Positions 49,601 through 59,368 of a stretch of DNA of 64,000 bases are shown here, piece after piece. The DNA is from Cornus controversa. Its lineage: Eukaryota > Streptophyta > Magnoliopsida > Cornales > Cornaceae. The stretch's first letter is position 1; the number at the start of each line of letters is the position of its first letter. The stretch lies in assembly GCA_026545225.1 (NCBI GenBank), contig CM048851.1:31061956-31125955 (forward strand), read 5' to 3'. The notes beneath the pieces are model-generated. The model searched no databases. It was given only the letters and a program-made list of their open reading frames with translations, and was not told the origin of the DNA. Made by a program: the position numbers and the translations under genes.

Positions 49601-52600
49601 AGTATCCTCTCAATAACAATGAAAGTATTACCTCTACGCAAGAGTTGCTCTCTCAAAACAATGAGAGTTACCTCTTAAAAACAATGAGAGTAGTGCCTCT
49701 TTTTTTCTCACTTATCTCAACCTATAATATAGGTAACTATTTATAGAGCTCAAAACCCAATTCCTTAGTGAACAAGTCTTACAATTCCTTAGAGCCCAAG
49801 GCTTGCCTTTGCCTAACAAGTACTTTCCTTCCTTGAGACCAAGACTTGCCTACTAAGAAATTACCTAATAAGATACAAATCTGTAATAGAAACCTAATCA
49901 CAATAGGAATTTCGTTTAAAGCACAACACATCTAGGAGACTTCTGCACGATTGGGAGATTGAGGAGATGACGGATTTCTTGGCCTTACTTTACGGATAGG
50001 TCTGTCCTGGAGAGGGGCGCGATTAGGGATGGCAACGAGATTGGTTTGGGGCGGGTTTGCCTAAACCCGTTCCTGCCCCGTTGTCTTTAATAACATTACC
50101 AAACCCGTCGCGAGTTTGGGACGGGACGAGTGGGGACGGGGCTGGGCGGAGCGGGGTAGGTTTTCACAAATTTGTTACCCATCAAATATTTTTTTAAATT
50201 CAAAATATTAAAATCCTAGTACTTTGATCCAACAATTAAATTCCCATTACGGAGATTAGAAGCCCAATAACAAATTTGATCTAACGTTTTTAAATTCAAA
50301 ATATTACAAACTTGTTAGTATGATCCAACAATTAAATTTAGAATAAATAGCCTATTACAGAGACTACATATCTACATTCCATAATCAAAAAGTCCAAAAG
50401 CCCCAGCCCCAGTAACAAGTTTGATTTAACAGTTCAAGAAGGTTTAATACAACCAAATTAAACACAACAAAATTCCACCATATGAAGTTTAATAAAAGCT
50501 TACATTCAGAATTCTCAAAAACAAAATCAAAATTACTCGAGAATCACACTTTGATTTTCAATCACCATTTTCTTACTCGGGATTCCAATTCAAGAACCAA
50601 TCAAAACCTGAAAATGAAGAATATAAAGAACTTACATACTTATATTTAAAGGTTGGAAAAGTAGGGATATATAATATAAATTATAATTATATAACAAGTG
50701 GATTGGCAGGGCGGGGGTACGGGGAGGGTTTCTATCCCAAACCGAACCCACCCCGTACCCGCGACAGGTTCACATTTTTATTCCCATACCTACCCCTACG
50801 ACATAAAAATGGTTCCCATAGCCGCCCCAAACGGGGAGGAAGGGGGCGGAAACCCGACGGGGAGGCCAAAATTGCCATCCCTAGGCGCGATGAGCTGGTT
50901 TGGACGGGCTCGAGCCATGGGCGTTTTGAGGTACGATCTTTTTACTGGAGCATGGTGGAGTCTCAAGGGTTTTCCATCCCTTAGAAAGGTATTTGGCATT
51001 CTAGAGCTCCCTTGAAGGTGGCTTTCTTTGTGTGGGTAACATCCATGGGGAAGATCTTGACCATTGATAACCTAAGAAAGAGAGGACACATTTTGGCGAA
51101 TTGGTGTTATATGTGTAAACGGGCGGAGGAATCTGTTCACCACCTTCTCCTTCATTGTCTTAGAGCTATGGAGGGATGGGATCTGCTTTGTGGTATTTTT
51201 GGCGTGCAGTGGGTTATGCCTAAGTCGGTAGCGAGTTGCATTATCGCGTGGAATGGATTTCGGGTGTGGCATAATATTAGACATTCATGGAGGGTTGCCC
51301 CTCATTGCTTATGGCGGGCTTTATGGAATGAGAAGAACAAGAAATCCTTCGAATATAAAGAACATCATTGGGAAGTCTTTAAATACTCTGTTCTTAGTTT
51401 CCTATTTTTTTGGTCGGAGAGCTCTTTTTGTATTTCTTCGGAGTCCCTGCTGACTTTTAGATAGCTTAAGGTCTTGTGTAAAGGCCTTGTTTGTTTGTGT
51501 TGTTCCTTGGGATGCTTTGGGCGCTCTTCTATGATATTTTTACTTATCAAAAAAAGCACTACACATCTGGATCTACTTCACAATAACAATAACAATTGTT
51601 TTATCAACCAAAATTTGAAATATTTTATATTATGACCACAATATTATTAAGAATGTTCAAAGAAGTCATTACACTTTATCCCATTTTTTTAATTTTTTTC
51701 TTAAAACTCCCCAATGCAACACGCGTGTTGTACACGTGTCCTTGTCATGCTTCTTATATCATCATCCTTGACTTAATCTCATATGGTTGGGGTCAGCCAC
51801 ATGAATTCTCTTTTTCTACTATTTCCTATTACAAGTCATCTCTCCTACAATTTTTATCTCCTACCTTCTATGGAAATACATTTTCCTCTTCTTACAGGTG
51901 CATTTTAAAATATATATATATATATATTTTAAATGTAAGTTGAAGATTTTTATGCAACAAAGAGATGTCAATAAAATGATTATTCATTAACTTTTGTCAT
52001 CTTGTTTCTACATCTAACATAGTAATATTATAGTTATTGTTAATATAAATGAAATGTTTTTATAGCAATAAATTTTTCACTTTTGCAAGTGTTAATGTGC
52101 TCCAAATTATTCAGGAAACTTTTGGAAGTTTATGTGTTCCAGATATGTATTTCAATTTTTTTTTTCCATTGAGTTTTAGGTTCATTCATGTTATAATTTT
52201 CATTTTTTTAGGATGCACAATATTAGGTATTATCTTTATTTTTCTCATTTTGTAGAATCTTATGATCTTTACCTGGATCCAAAATTTTCAATAAAGTTAG
52301 TACATGAAGAATTTGAAAATGCAGACAGTACAAAACACAAAAGGGGAAAAAATATGCAACAAACTAAATGAGAGTTTGCTACACAGAGGATGTACAATCC
52401 TACAAAACCGATATTATGGATTTATGACATGTAACGTCTTAAGCATTTCGGAAAATAAAATAACTTAGCAACCAGTAAGAAACTGACACCACATCACACC
52501 AACTTCGCAGCAAAACAACCAGCTGTCCACCATGCGACTTCCCATTTTCATCTAAATGTCTCTTAAGCACATCTTATTCTAATGCATTAATATGTTTCAC

Positions 52601-55113
52601 TTCCCCCCTGATAGAGGCCATGCAGAATATTGTTCTCTCATAATTTTCTTAGAGATGCATCTTCCCCCTTGTAAGAAAGAACGGTAATTTTAATAATGAA
52701 ACAAATCCCTCATTAGTGAAATAATTCTACCGCAAGTGTAGTTTCTTTCAAAACAAGTCATCAAATTGACAAGCAACAACACTAGTATTGAAAAGGATCA
52801 ATACGATGGAAACCAAACTACAAGACACCATATCAACATCCTCTATCATGAGAGGCCTTGCAACCCTCATCTGAGTATGGTTTTATATATATAATAAAAC
52901 CATTTGAAGAGTCATGCACACAAATTATCCATTCAGCATGCTATCTACTATTTTGAGGAATCGACACATCCCAAAGCCTTAATACGCATGTTAGACAATC
53001 ACAGTGGCCAACCCAATATTGAAAACCACCAAATATGGCTGAAACTGAAATTGTATCATGATGTAGGATGATTGTTGGCCATCTCTATTTTCATGGGGAA
53101 TATTGACTTATAGTTTAGATAAATTTATACCAAAACAGGTAAAAAAAATCTTCTGCATTCACTTTACCATTTTCAAGATTCCAAATGATGCATATAATTA
53201 AACAGGCTTCACATTACATAGAGCAAAATATAGTGCCCGTCTCAATAGCATTACTTATGAAAGGATTTAAAAAATAAGACTATTCTCTTTTGATCAAAAG
53301 ATTCTATTAATAAAATTCAACAATATTGCCGCTCTATGAGCTTGGACCTTGTGTGCTATTAACAGTTATAATGAACATTGTAACAGCCCACTCCACCTAA
53401 TGGTATAAGATTGTCCGCTTTAGGCCTAAGCCCACACGTTTTTGTTCTTAGGTTTTACCCCAAAATGCCTCATATCATTTGGAGAGAACACACTACATAT
53501 AAGCACATTCCCTTCTCTACCAGTGTCTCTCACACTCAACCGCATCACACCCGTCCACAAGGGGCACCACAATCCACCCTCAGTAATGTAGGATTGTTGA
53601 GCACCTTGTATTCTGCCAGTGTGATAGCTCGCCTAGTGTCTCTCGCACCCACCTGCATCACACCCACTCACAAGGATCACCACAATCCACCCTCCTAGGA
53701 AGCCCGACGTCCCCGTTGGCACACTTCCGGTTGGGTCCATCTTTGATACCATTTGTAACAGCCCGCTTCACTTAATAGTATGATATTATCCGCTTTGGGT
53801 CTAAGCCCGCACACTACATATAACCACATCCCCTTCTCCACACCCATGCGATGTGAGATTGAGCACACTATAGTCTGCTAGCGTGATAGTTCGGCCAGTG
53901 TCTCTTGCACCCGCCCACATCACACCCAACCACATGGGTCACCCGTCACCACAAACATGGCCACCCCTTATATTCACTATTCATTGCCATATAGATAGGA
54001 GGTGGAGAGATGGTTCCCATCATTGATCATCCCATGTCCTAGGTGCTGATGTGATAAACATCAAATTAGCATAAGTTAACAAAGTGCCATCCCATCCACG
54101 ACCTGTACATTCAAACTTAATATCCATGAAACAAATTAGGTTACTTATATTGCCACTGCATTTTAACAATGCTTCACTTTTTTTCTCATGCATAGCACAT
54201 GTCATGAGCCATAAATTATATGAAGGCATGCATCCAAGTACCTTTTTGTGACTGTTTGTATGTGCCTAGAAGATGCTGTACCATTGACTGCAGGTTGTTA
54301 ATACTTGTAGGACAAAATATTCATATGACTTGCTTTAACTGGTCATGTGGCAGTGTTTGTTACACTTTGAAAAGTAAAAGGATAACTCTGCAATTCAGAC
54401 TCGCGGTTAGGTAGCATAATATATACCCTTCCTCAATTTTTACACCCATTTTTAGTTGATATCTTTCCTTGTTTTAGTCCAAAAGATACTCTGTTATAAA
54501 AAACGTACTTTTTTCTGTAATTGAATGCCAAGAAAAGGATCAGACCTCATCCTCTACACTGTTTTTGCCTATGCCCTTTTCCATCAAATTCTACAATCTC
54601 ATCGACTGTCCTAAATTAGATATCAATTACCAAATATTAATATGTACGCAGCATGTAAATTTATAATACAAAAAAAAAAGGCAGGCAAAGTTCCTCTGCA
54701 GATCAAAACATGCTCCAATTACAGCGTCAAACTATATATGATCAGTAAAGCAAACATGAAATAGCCGAACATCCATGAATTTTGAGAATAGAAGACCAAT
54801 ATTACAAATTAACATACCAGTACCGAACAGCTTTACACCGTGCACACCGCGTAGAGGTGGGGCAAAAACAAACGGCACACTGATAGTGTAATTGCCGAGA
54901 AACAGACGGCTCAGCGCTCACATACTCATTGGAGGCCTCAAGCTCGGCCCTAGCTGCCTCCTCCGAGGCCAAAACCAAAAGCCTCTTGATCTCCTCCCTC
55001 TTGGCCACCGCAATCCGCCATTTCCGGCGGACCACGAAGCCGATCACAACCGGAGCAAACAACACAACCACCAGGACCGGGAACAAAAACCCTAAATCCC
55101 TTCCAACAACCAT
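31617..55113 (-). CDS. UBP16: Ubiquitin-specific protease with MYND finger, UBP16-type (11 exons)
   Basis: Cysteine deubiquitinase of the USP/UCH-2 family. Minus-strand exons in order: 55113-54818, 38779-37309, 37209-37121, 35229-35144, 35031-34869, 34756-34639, 34438-34281, 33597-33513, 33429-33217, 32462-32401, 32319-31617. All are GT-AG and all phases close: 3444 nt, 1147 residues plus stop (Arabidopsis UBP16 is about 1008). Order: hydrophobic segment 7-28 (likely membrane anchor), MYND zinc finger 79-116 (C79, C82, C90, C93, C99, C103, H112, C116), a long Ser-rich disordered region (about 120-580), then the catalytic domain. Its Cys box is [20 protein letters not shown] with catalytic C620. 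A CxxC pair, IKCMKC, lies at 742-747. The His box is SGHYVCY (H874) and the Asp is in FKIDD (D890). The tail ends in Ser/acidic-rich sequence. In Arabidopsis, UBP16 acts in salt tolerance. Intron 1 is 16 kb. Confidence 0.94.
33598..34280 (-). other. UBP16 intron 7
   Basis: 0.7-kb intron between the exon ending in KYHCSR and the exon starting [10 protein letters not shown]. Nothing recognised inside it. Confidence 0.7.
35230..37120 (-). other. UBP16 intron 3 (1.9 kb)
   Basis: Separates the exon ending in GLINCGN from the exon starting CYANSVLQ, so it splits the catalytic Cys box one codon before the nucleophile. It holds a poly-C/poly-A run (36142-36181) and, near 36890-37010, two similar CATCTRTATTTTATTAATTA words. 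No coding insertion was recognised. Confidence 0.75.
36142..36181. repeat. Long poly-C run followed by poly-A
   Basis: About 26 C interrupted by a single G, then about 13 A. Runs of this length are unusual and are prone to length error in sequencing and assembly. Confidence 0.9.
39380..39747 (-). repeat. Copia 3' LTR
   Basis: 368-bp repeat homologous to 46351-46711. Shared blocks include ATTTCACTATGCGAAAAT and AGTGTTTTCTCTCGTTACTC. Confidence 0.88.
39990..41400 (-). pseudogene. Copia reverse transcriptase and RNase H, broken
   Basis: Minus strand from 41399: the RT fingers/palm with [16 protein letters not shown] and [15 protein letters not shown] (normally QLDVKTAFLHG). Then 40934-40611 with SLYGLKQ and the catalytic LLLYVDDML motif. 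Then 40549-40355 with [13 protein letters not shown], the connection region. RNase H follows near 40350-40000 with the words [11 protein letters not shown] and STTEAKYM. Stops and frame changes between the parts mean no product is expected. Confidence 0.85.
42514..42609 (-). mobile_element. LINE 3' end inserted in the gag-only element
   Basis: 96 bp flanked by duplicated CAATTTGTCCGTA (42501-42513 and 42610-42622). On the minus strand it ends with CTTACTTATTAAAAAAAAA, the usual L1-type plant LINE tail, preceded by GTGCTTGCTAATAAAATCTT. It is a severely 5'-truncated insertion. Confidence 0.75.
42720..43680 (-). pseudogene. Gag-like region of the nested element
   Basis: Frames on the minus strand give an acidic segment with [13 protein letters not shown], a basic segment, then the Retrotrans_gag words WWDQTQ and KFLPPNYEQ, and an acidic tail ([16 protein letters not shown]). 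Stops and shifts interrupt it. It lacks the zinc knuckle expected of autonomous Gag. Confidence 0.65.
43776..44336 (-). repeat. 5' LTR of the nested gag-only element
   Basis: 561 bp, homologous to 41578-42153 (576 bp). Shared blocks include TGATATATTATTGATAAATT and ATGGGCCACTAGCTAAAGCT-like sequence. Confidence 0.88.
44342..46340 (-). pseudogene. Copia gag, protease and integrase, broken
   Basis: Minus strand from 46340: a UBN2-type Gag region ([15 protein letters not shown], then [20 protein letters not shown]). Then 45897-45559 with a zinc knuckle [14 protein letters not shown], in which the second Cys is replaced, and the protease motif [13 protein letters not shown]. Then 45546-45076 with the GAG-pre-integrase words [13 protein letters not shown] and CEHCVF. 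Then the integrase core ([32 protein letters not shown]) and the C-terminal part to 44342, where the nested element starts. Several in-frame stops separate these. Confidence 0.85.
46351..46711 (-). repeat. Copia 5' LTR
   Basis: 361 bp; in element orientation it starts TGTTGTGGCC and ends TTTTCACAACA, directly followed by the primer-binding site. Confidence 0.88.
47396..47562 (-). mobile_element. tRNA-derived SINE
   Basis: On the minus strand the head reads GATAGCTAAGTTGGTATAAT (A box of a tRNA-like promoter), followed by GGGTCTTGTATTCAACTTCT (B-box-like) and a GC-richer body ending near GGATGAAGGCATCC. The next bases toward lower coordinates are an AT repeat. Exact ends and target duplication are not clear. 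Confidence 0.65.
47964..48608. mobile_element. MULE with 183-bp TIRs
   Basis: The ends start GGGATAATTACACTTACCTC and continue as inverted repeats for about 183 bp (47964-48146 and 48426-48608) with only a handful of differences. Perfect 10-bp direct repeats ATTAATCTTA flank it (47954-47963 and 48609-48618), within the 8-11 bp range of MULEs. The 280-bp middle contains a duplicated 60-bp block (starting at about 48200 and 48260; GGTAGTGGCTAGTGGTTTGG). No transposase. TIR similarity suggests a fairly recent insertion into UBP16 intron 1. Confidence 0.9.
48619..49339. other. Intron 1 spacer
   Basis: AT-rich. Contains GACACG-rich words (48845-48870 and 49160-49250) that may be remnants of an old element, without definable ends. 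Confidence 0.4.
49340..49920 (-). mobile_element. LTR-like remnant
   Basis: On the minus strand it has the look of a copia LTR: a TATA-like CTATAAATAG at about 49745, and GTGGATGTAGGCTTGTTTAG as often seen near the end of such LTRs. Three copies of an AACAATGAGAGT module lie at about 49612-49695. Its other end is cut by the LINE at 49921. No internal region is attached. Confidence 0.45.
49934..51555 (+). mobile_element. 5'-truncated L1-type LINE, split by a hAT MITE
   Basis: Flanked by 13-bp target duplications with one mismatch: GCACAACACATCT (49921-49933) and GCACTACACATCT (51556-51568). The coding relic after the MITE has the zf-RVT domain of plant L1 ORF2: [53 protein letters not shown]. 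The words [15 protein letters not shown] lie before the MITE. The 3' end is CTTATCAAAAAAA. The reading frame is near-open but shifted between 50990 and 51012 and lacks the reverse transcriptase itself. Confidence 0.85.
50024..50883. mobile_element. hAT-type MITE inside the LINE
   Basis: Terminal inverted repeats TAGGGATGGCAA at 50024 and TTGCCATCCCTA at 50872-50883. Perfect 8-bp target duplications GGCGCGAT flank it (50016-50023 and 50884-50891), the rule for hAT elements. GC-rich subterminal sequences (ACCCGTTCCTGCCCCG on the left, GTACCCGCGACAGG on the right) are also inverted. The AT-rich 860-bp body has no transposase. Confidence 0.92.
51569..53378. other. Intron 1 spacer with RTE LINE tail
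   Basis: At 51765-51860 the minus strand reads as an RTE LINE 3' fragment (CATGTGGCTGACCCCAACCA), as at 9748. The rest is AT-rich and unassigned. Confidence 0.45.
53379..53953 (-). mobile_element. TRIM retrotransposon with three LTR copies
   Basis: On the minus strand: 5' LTR 53953-53754 (starts TGTGGTGAC, ends GGGCTGTTACA), then the primer-binding site ATGGTATCAAAGATGGACCC (initiator tRNA-Met type), a ~60-bp interior with CCAACCGGAAGTGTGCCAAC, and a polypurine tract AGGAGGGTGGAT. Then comes a partial LTR (53684-53583), a second polypurine tract and a full 3' LTR (53571-53379). Target duplications AACAT lie at 53374-53378 and 53954-53958. This matches the small terminal-repeat retrotransposons in miniature of plants; it has no coding capacity. 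Confidence 0.82.
53959..54817 (-). other. 5' part of UBP16 intron 1
   Basis: Spacer between the TRIM and the exon-1 donor GTATGTTAAT at 54817. Nothing assignable. Confidence 0.5.
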
Positions 55114-55328
55114 TTATCCCGCGCCCAACACTATGCATCCAGCACAGTGAAACCCTAACTTCACAAACATAGATTCTCCGGCGACGATCACAGTAAGGGC
55201 GACTACCACGGTCGAAACTGCTCATGCAGGTGATCAAGCTCAGATCAGAGACATTGTATCATTGTAACGCGTTGATGATTCTCTCATCGTGACGAAAATG
55301 GACGATCACTGTGGCGCCAACGATAGCA

Positions 55329-55363
<35 letters not shown>

Positions 55364-56280
55364 ATATTGAAAATTTTCCACAGATATATATATATATGTG
55401 TGTGTGATATTGAAAATTTTCCACAGATTATTCAATATCGTCGCTTGGACAAGCAATAAAGTCAGTTGCTATGACGATGCAAGTCCTTACTTCTAGATTC
55501 TGACCCTAAAATTTTTCGGATCGAGATTTTGGGGTTTTTTTTTTTTTTTTTGAAGAGAGAGAGAGTCCTCAAAGTAGAAAGAGAGAGACGAGGAAAATAT
55601 GTACTACATAGAAAGTGTTAATTACTAATGGACTATTTTTCGCATTCAAAATGTATCTTTCAGTACCCAACAATAAAATAGAATCAACATTCTATTAAAT
55701 GAAGAATAGACATGAAATAATATTTTAATAAAATGATTATTATATTATTTTTAAATATTAAATTTTATTTTTTAATATATATTAAAATAGAATAATAATA
55801 TTATAAATTAAGCAGTGAAATGAATTTTATTCTTTTTTATTGTGAAGAAATGAAGCAGGTCATTTTTATTTTAATTTTTTTTACCAAATATATATATATA
55901 TATATTGCAATATCATATATCTATATAAAAATTTGTACGTTAAAACGAAGAAAATTAGAGGAAAGGAATTTTGTTTTCATTGTATCAAAAGTGTAAAGTG
56001 TGAACGCTTCTTCGTTAATCAAATATTCGGACCGGAAGGACCACGCCGACCGGATGGTAGCAAACACTTGAACGGGATGTTTGGACCGGTTCGGAGTTTT
56101 TCTTTGACGGTTTTTGACTCACGTGTCCACGTGAAAGTTATTGAAATAGATGGTTGACTGGTAGTGCCATGTGATGTGAAATGGCTGGATGTGAAATCGG
56201 ACGGTGGAGATAGGTTGTGCCATATGATTTGATAAGAGCACCAGCATTGACTATGATGGCTCACTCACAACTTTCTATAT
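55114..56280 (-). promoter_or_regulatory. 5' UTR and promoter side of UBP16
   Basis: Lies upstream of the UBP16 start on the minus strand. GC content is moderate up to about 55260, as for a 5' UTR, then falls sharply. It holds the duplicated microsatellite block at 55328-55434 and a GA run at 55553-55566. The transcription start is not visible. Confidence 0.4.
55328..55434. repeat. Duplicated (TA)n(GT)n block
   Basis: A unit of TA repeat, GT repeat and GATATTGAAAATTTTCCACA occurs twice (about 55328-55381 and 55383-55428). AATATTC follows the second copy. Confidence 0.9.
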
Positions 56281-56360
56281 ATGTGATAACACGTTTGCAC
56301 AAACCAGCTCAGCTGGTAAGGTTAGATTGTCAGTTTCGATTCTCATGTCCAAACTCAAAC
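56281..56360 (+). mobile_element. tRNA-like SINE head fragment
   Basis: Reads ACCAGCTCAGCTGGTAAGGT (A box) and GTCAGTTTCGATTCTC (B box) 30 bp apart, with tRNA-like spacing, then an A-rich sequence AAACTCAAACAAAAATG. It is too degenerate and lacks the acceptor stem, so it is not a functional tRNA gene. Confidence 0.5.
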
Positions 56361-57799
56361 AAAAATGATAATTGCACTGAAACGGTTACGTAGCCGAAGA
56401 AGTCTTTGGTTTCCGGACCCATGTGGGGTCCACTCCAATGAAACAAAACTCATGATACAACTCCATGCATCATTTCTATTCAAAGAGCTAAGTCCGAACT
56501 TGAACGATACACTTACTTTTTCAAATGTTAATGTCTTTGCGTGCTTTTGAATTTTACAAAACTCAGCTTTGAAGTTTGGCTCTTTTAGGTACGAGTTTTT
56601 ATTTCAAATTTTAGCTTTTATTTTTATTATTTTAAAAGTCATAGCAAAAATTACGTTAGATAACATAATTTTTGTTTTTGAAAAAATAAAAGTAATGTCA
56701 AAATTTTAACAATCCTAAAGCATAATTTGAAAGCTTTATAACGAAGCTTTCTGTTTCAAATTTCATTTTTCAATTAAAGTTTTCATTTATGATTTTTTTA
56801 TAAAATACAATAAATAAAAATTTTGTTTGCTCAAAAATATAATATAATATAATAAATTAAAATTTTATAAAAAACAAGAATAAAAAATTAAAATACAATA
56901 AATAAAAATATATATATAAATATAAAGATATATATAATAATAATAAATATATATATAAACTAAAATAAAGTCCTACCAAATATAATTTCGGAGAAAATAA
57001 TATACCTAAAATATGTAATATCATATTTATGTTGATTAAAATGAGTTGAAACTATATTACTCAAATACAATTTTTAGTCAAAGATACTATTTTAAATTAA
57101 AAACAATAATTTTGACTTATCAAACATATTTTCAATTTTGTGCTTTCACAATTTCAACAGCATATGACATTACCAAACGTATTCTGCTTTTGATAGAAAT
57201 GACAGCAAAACAAGATTTCAAATTTCATTTTTGCATAAATCAGAAAATTGAATCCGACAGATTTACCAAATAGCCTCTTAGGTTGTCATTTCGACTTTTA
57301 TATTTGAATTTAAATAATGCACGTAATTTGCTAACACATCTTAATGATTGTGTGTATCTAGAGTTTATAATTGTAATGATTTGTTTGGTAGGAAGAAAGG
57401 AAGAGGGGTAAAGGGAAAGTAGAAGGGAATGAACAAATTTTCTTCATTTGGTAGGGTCGGTAGAAAAGAAACAATAAGGGAAGAGAAAAGATAATGGATG
57501 AATCATCAATCCTCTGTCACAAATTTTCATCACTCCAAAATTGGACGGAAACGGAAAGAAAAAAAGACAATGTAATTATAAATATTTTAAATTACAAAAC
57601 TTTCCTTATTTCTCTTCCATTCTCTCCTAACAAACAAAGTAATATATTATCTCATTTTCTTCTTTTATCCAACAAGAAAAAAAATTGAAAGAATACAATC
57701 TCTAAAAAAAATAAAAAATACAATCTCTTTTCCTCATTCAATCCTCTTTCTCTTCCTTCCATTCAATTGTCTTCCCTCTTAGTGATAATAAAATTTAAC
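56361..57799. other. Intergenic spacer
   Basis: Very AT-rich (56590-57060 especially), with AAATATATATAT runs. Pyrimidine- and purine-rich stretches at 57390-57500 and 57600-57780 are roughly inverted relative to each other, possibly an old MITE. No coding content. Confidence 0.4.
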
Positions 57800-57990
57800 T
57801 TATTGCCAAGTTCGCTTGAAGGCGACAACAATTATTATACGCATACAGTGAAAAATAAATAAATAAACAAACAAAAAAATGTCCGCGCTCTCGTGCAGCT
57901 TGAAGGCGACAACAATTAGTATATGCATGTAGAGACAACAATTAGTATATGCAATGTTTTCTAAAAATAAATAAATAAATAAACAAACCA
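57800..57990. repeat. Local duplications around GAAGGCGACAACAATTA
   Basis: CTTGAAGGCGACAACAATTA occurs at 57815 and 57899, a shortened copy (GACAACAATTAGTATATGCA) follows at 57933, and AAATAAATAAATAAACAAAC runs accompany each copy. Confidence 0.8.
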
Positions 57991-58192
57991 ACAAAAGATG
58001 GACGACAATGACCAAGTTATTTATATGGTAAGACAGTGCATAAATTAAGCAAGGGGCAAATAAATATATCTTATAATTGTATGAACAAAATATAAGAACA
58101 AATAAATATACAAATTATCTATGATTATATTATATTATGTCATGTCATGTCTATTTATTTCATATATAATTATAATATATAAGGATAACCTT

Positions 58193-58243
<51 letters not shown>

Positions 58244-58650
58244 AATAAGTGAATAAGACTAGATTCTTAACCTTACCAACATGCATGGAATTTATTAAAT
58301 GGTTATAACTAGTTGATGGTTAACTTCTTACCCAAGCAATGTATATGTCAAGCGCATCCATTCTATGCTTTGTGTCTTAAATTAAACAATAGTTGTTGTT
58401 AGTTAACCGATAAAATAAGCATTTATCCCTTTTTTATGAATTATATCTCCTTTCTCATATATGGTATTGTATGATTTTTCATAAGTGAAATTAATTTTTA
58501 TCTTTTCACCCCACCTTTCAAAGTGAAACATTGAGTGATAAAACCTCACAGAGGCCTAGTGGGTTTGAGTTATATTTGCCATGCATGACTAAAAAAAACA
58601 ATTTAATTTTATGTTTTAGTACATTCAAAATAAAAAAACCTATTTAATTT
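57991..58650. other. Intergenic spacer with long AT run
   Basis: Contains the AT repeat at 58195-58240. No coding content. Confidence 0.45.
58195..58240. repeat. (AT)n microsatellite, 46 bp
   Basis: About 23 AT units, among the longest pure dinucleotide runs in the window. Confidence 0.95.
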
Positions 58651-59368
58651 GGTATTCTAAAAGTAGTTTTTAAATCAGAAACTATAGGGCTTGTTTGGTC
58701 AATTTTATGATAAAGATTTTCAGAAACAATAAAACACAAAGCAGTGATTTCAGATAATATATCAGGTCATTTTCAGCTACATTTTCAAAGAACGGTTTTT
58801 GAAAAACTAGCATCCAAACAAATCTCTCAAAGACTTTTCTCTTTTTGAGTTGTCTGATAACATATTATCAAATAAATGAACCAAACAAACTATAATGAAA
58901 ATATACCTTTTTTAACTCAACAATTTTTTGAAAACTATCAATTAAACAATTGTACAGTTTTTTTTTTTAGCCAAAAATGAAAGAATCAAGTAAGTATTTG
59001 ATTCAGAAAAAAACTAAGTATTTGATTCGGTATTGTAAAAGTAGTTTTCAAAAATCCTAAAAACAGAAAACAAGTTTCAAGAAACTATAAGGCTCAATTC
59101 TATGATAACGATTTTTAGAAACAATAAAACACAAAGCAATTTTTAGATAATAAATCATATCATTTTCTACTATATGATTTTTACAGTTTTTGAAAAATTG
59201 TCACCCAAACAAATTTCAATTTATATGTATACATTTTTGTTTTTCAATTGTTTGACAATACGTATGGTTGAAGAATTAAACCAAATAAACCTATAATGAA
59301 ATATACCTTTGTAACTAGACAAATTTCTAAAAACTATCAACTGAACGAATTCTTGTACAGTTTTATGT
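58651..59368. repeat. Two diverged copies of a ~320-bp sequence
   Basis: Copy A (about 58651-58967) and copy B (about 59029-59368) share GGTATTSTAAAAGTAGTTTT, AGAAACAATAAAACACAAAG, and an end with AAAACTATCAA and TTGTACAGTTTT. The internal words GGGCTTGTTTGGTCAA and CCAAACAAAC are inverted, as in MITEs. Either a tandem duplication or two insertions. Confidence 0.7.

Larger units (their letters stand above)
38780..54817 (-). other. UBP16 intron 1, 16 kb, filled with transposons
   Basis: The donor after the TG of codon 99 (at 54818) joins the acceptor before CTCTGGTAAG at 38779. The exons together make the MYND sequence [13 protein letters not shown]. The intron contains, left to right, a copia element with nested insertions, a SINE, a MULE, an LTR remnant, a LINE split by a hAT MITE, and a TRIM, each listed separately. 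Undescribed stretches (38780-39379, 46712-47390, 48619-49340, 51569-53378, 53959-54817) show nothing assignable except the RTE tail at 51765. Confidence 0.88.

Noticed and set aside
56281..56360. tRNA gene
   Set aside because: A and B boxes are present but acceptor and anticodon stems do not form; a SINE head is a better explanation.
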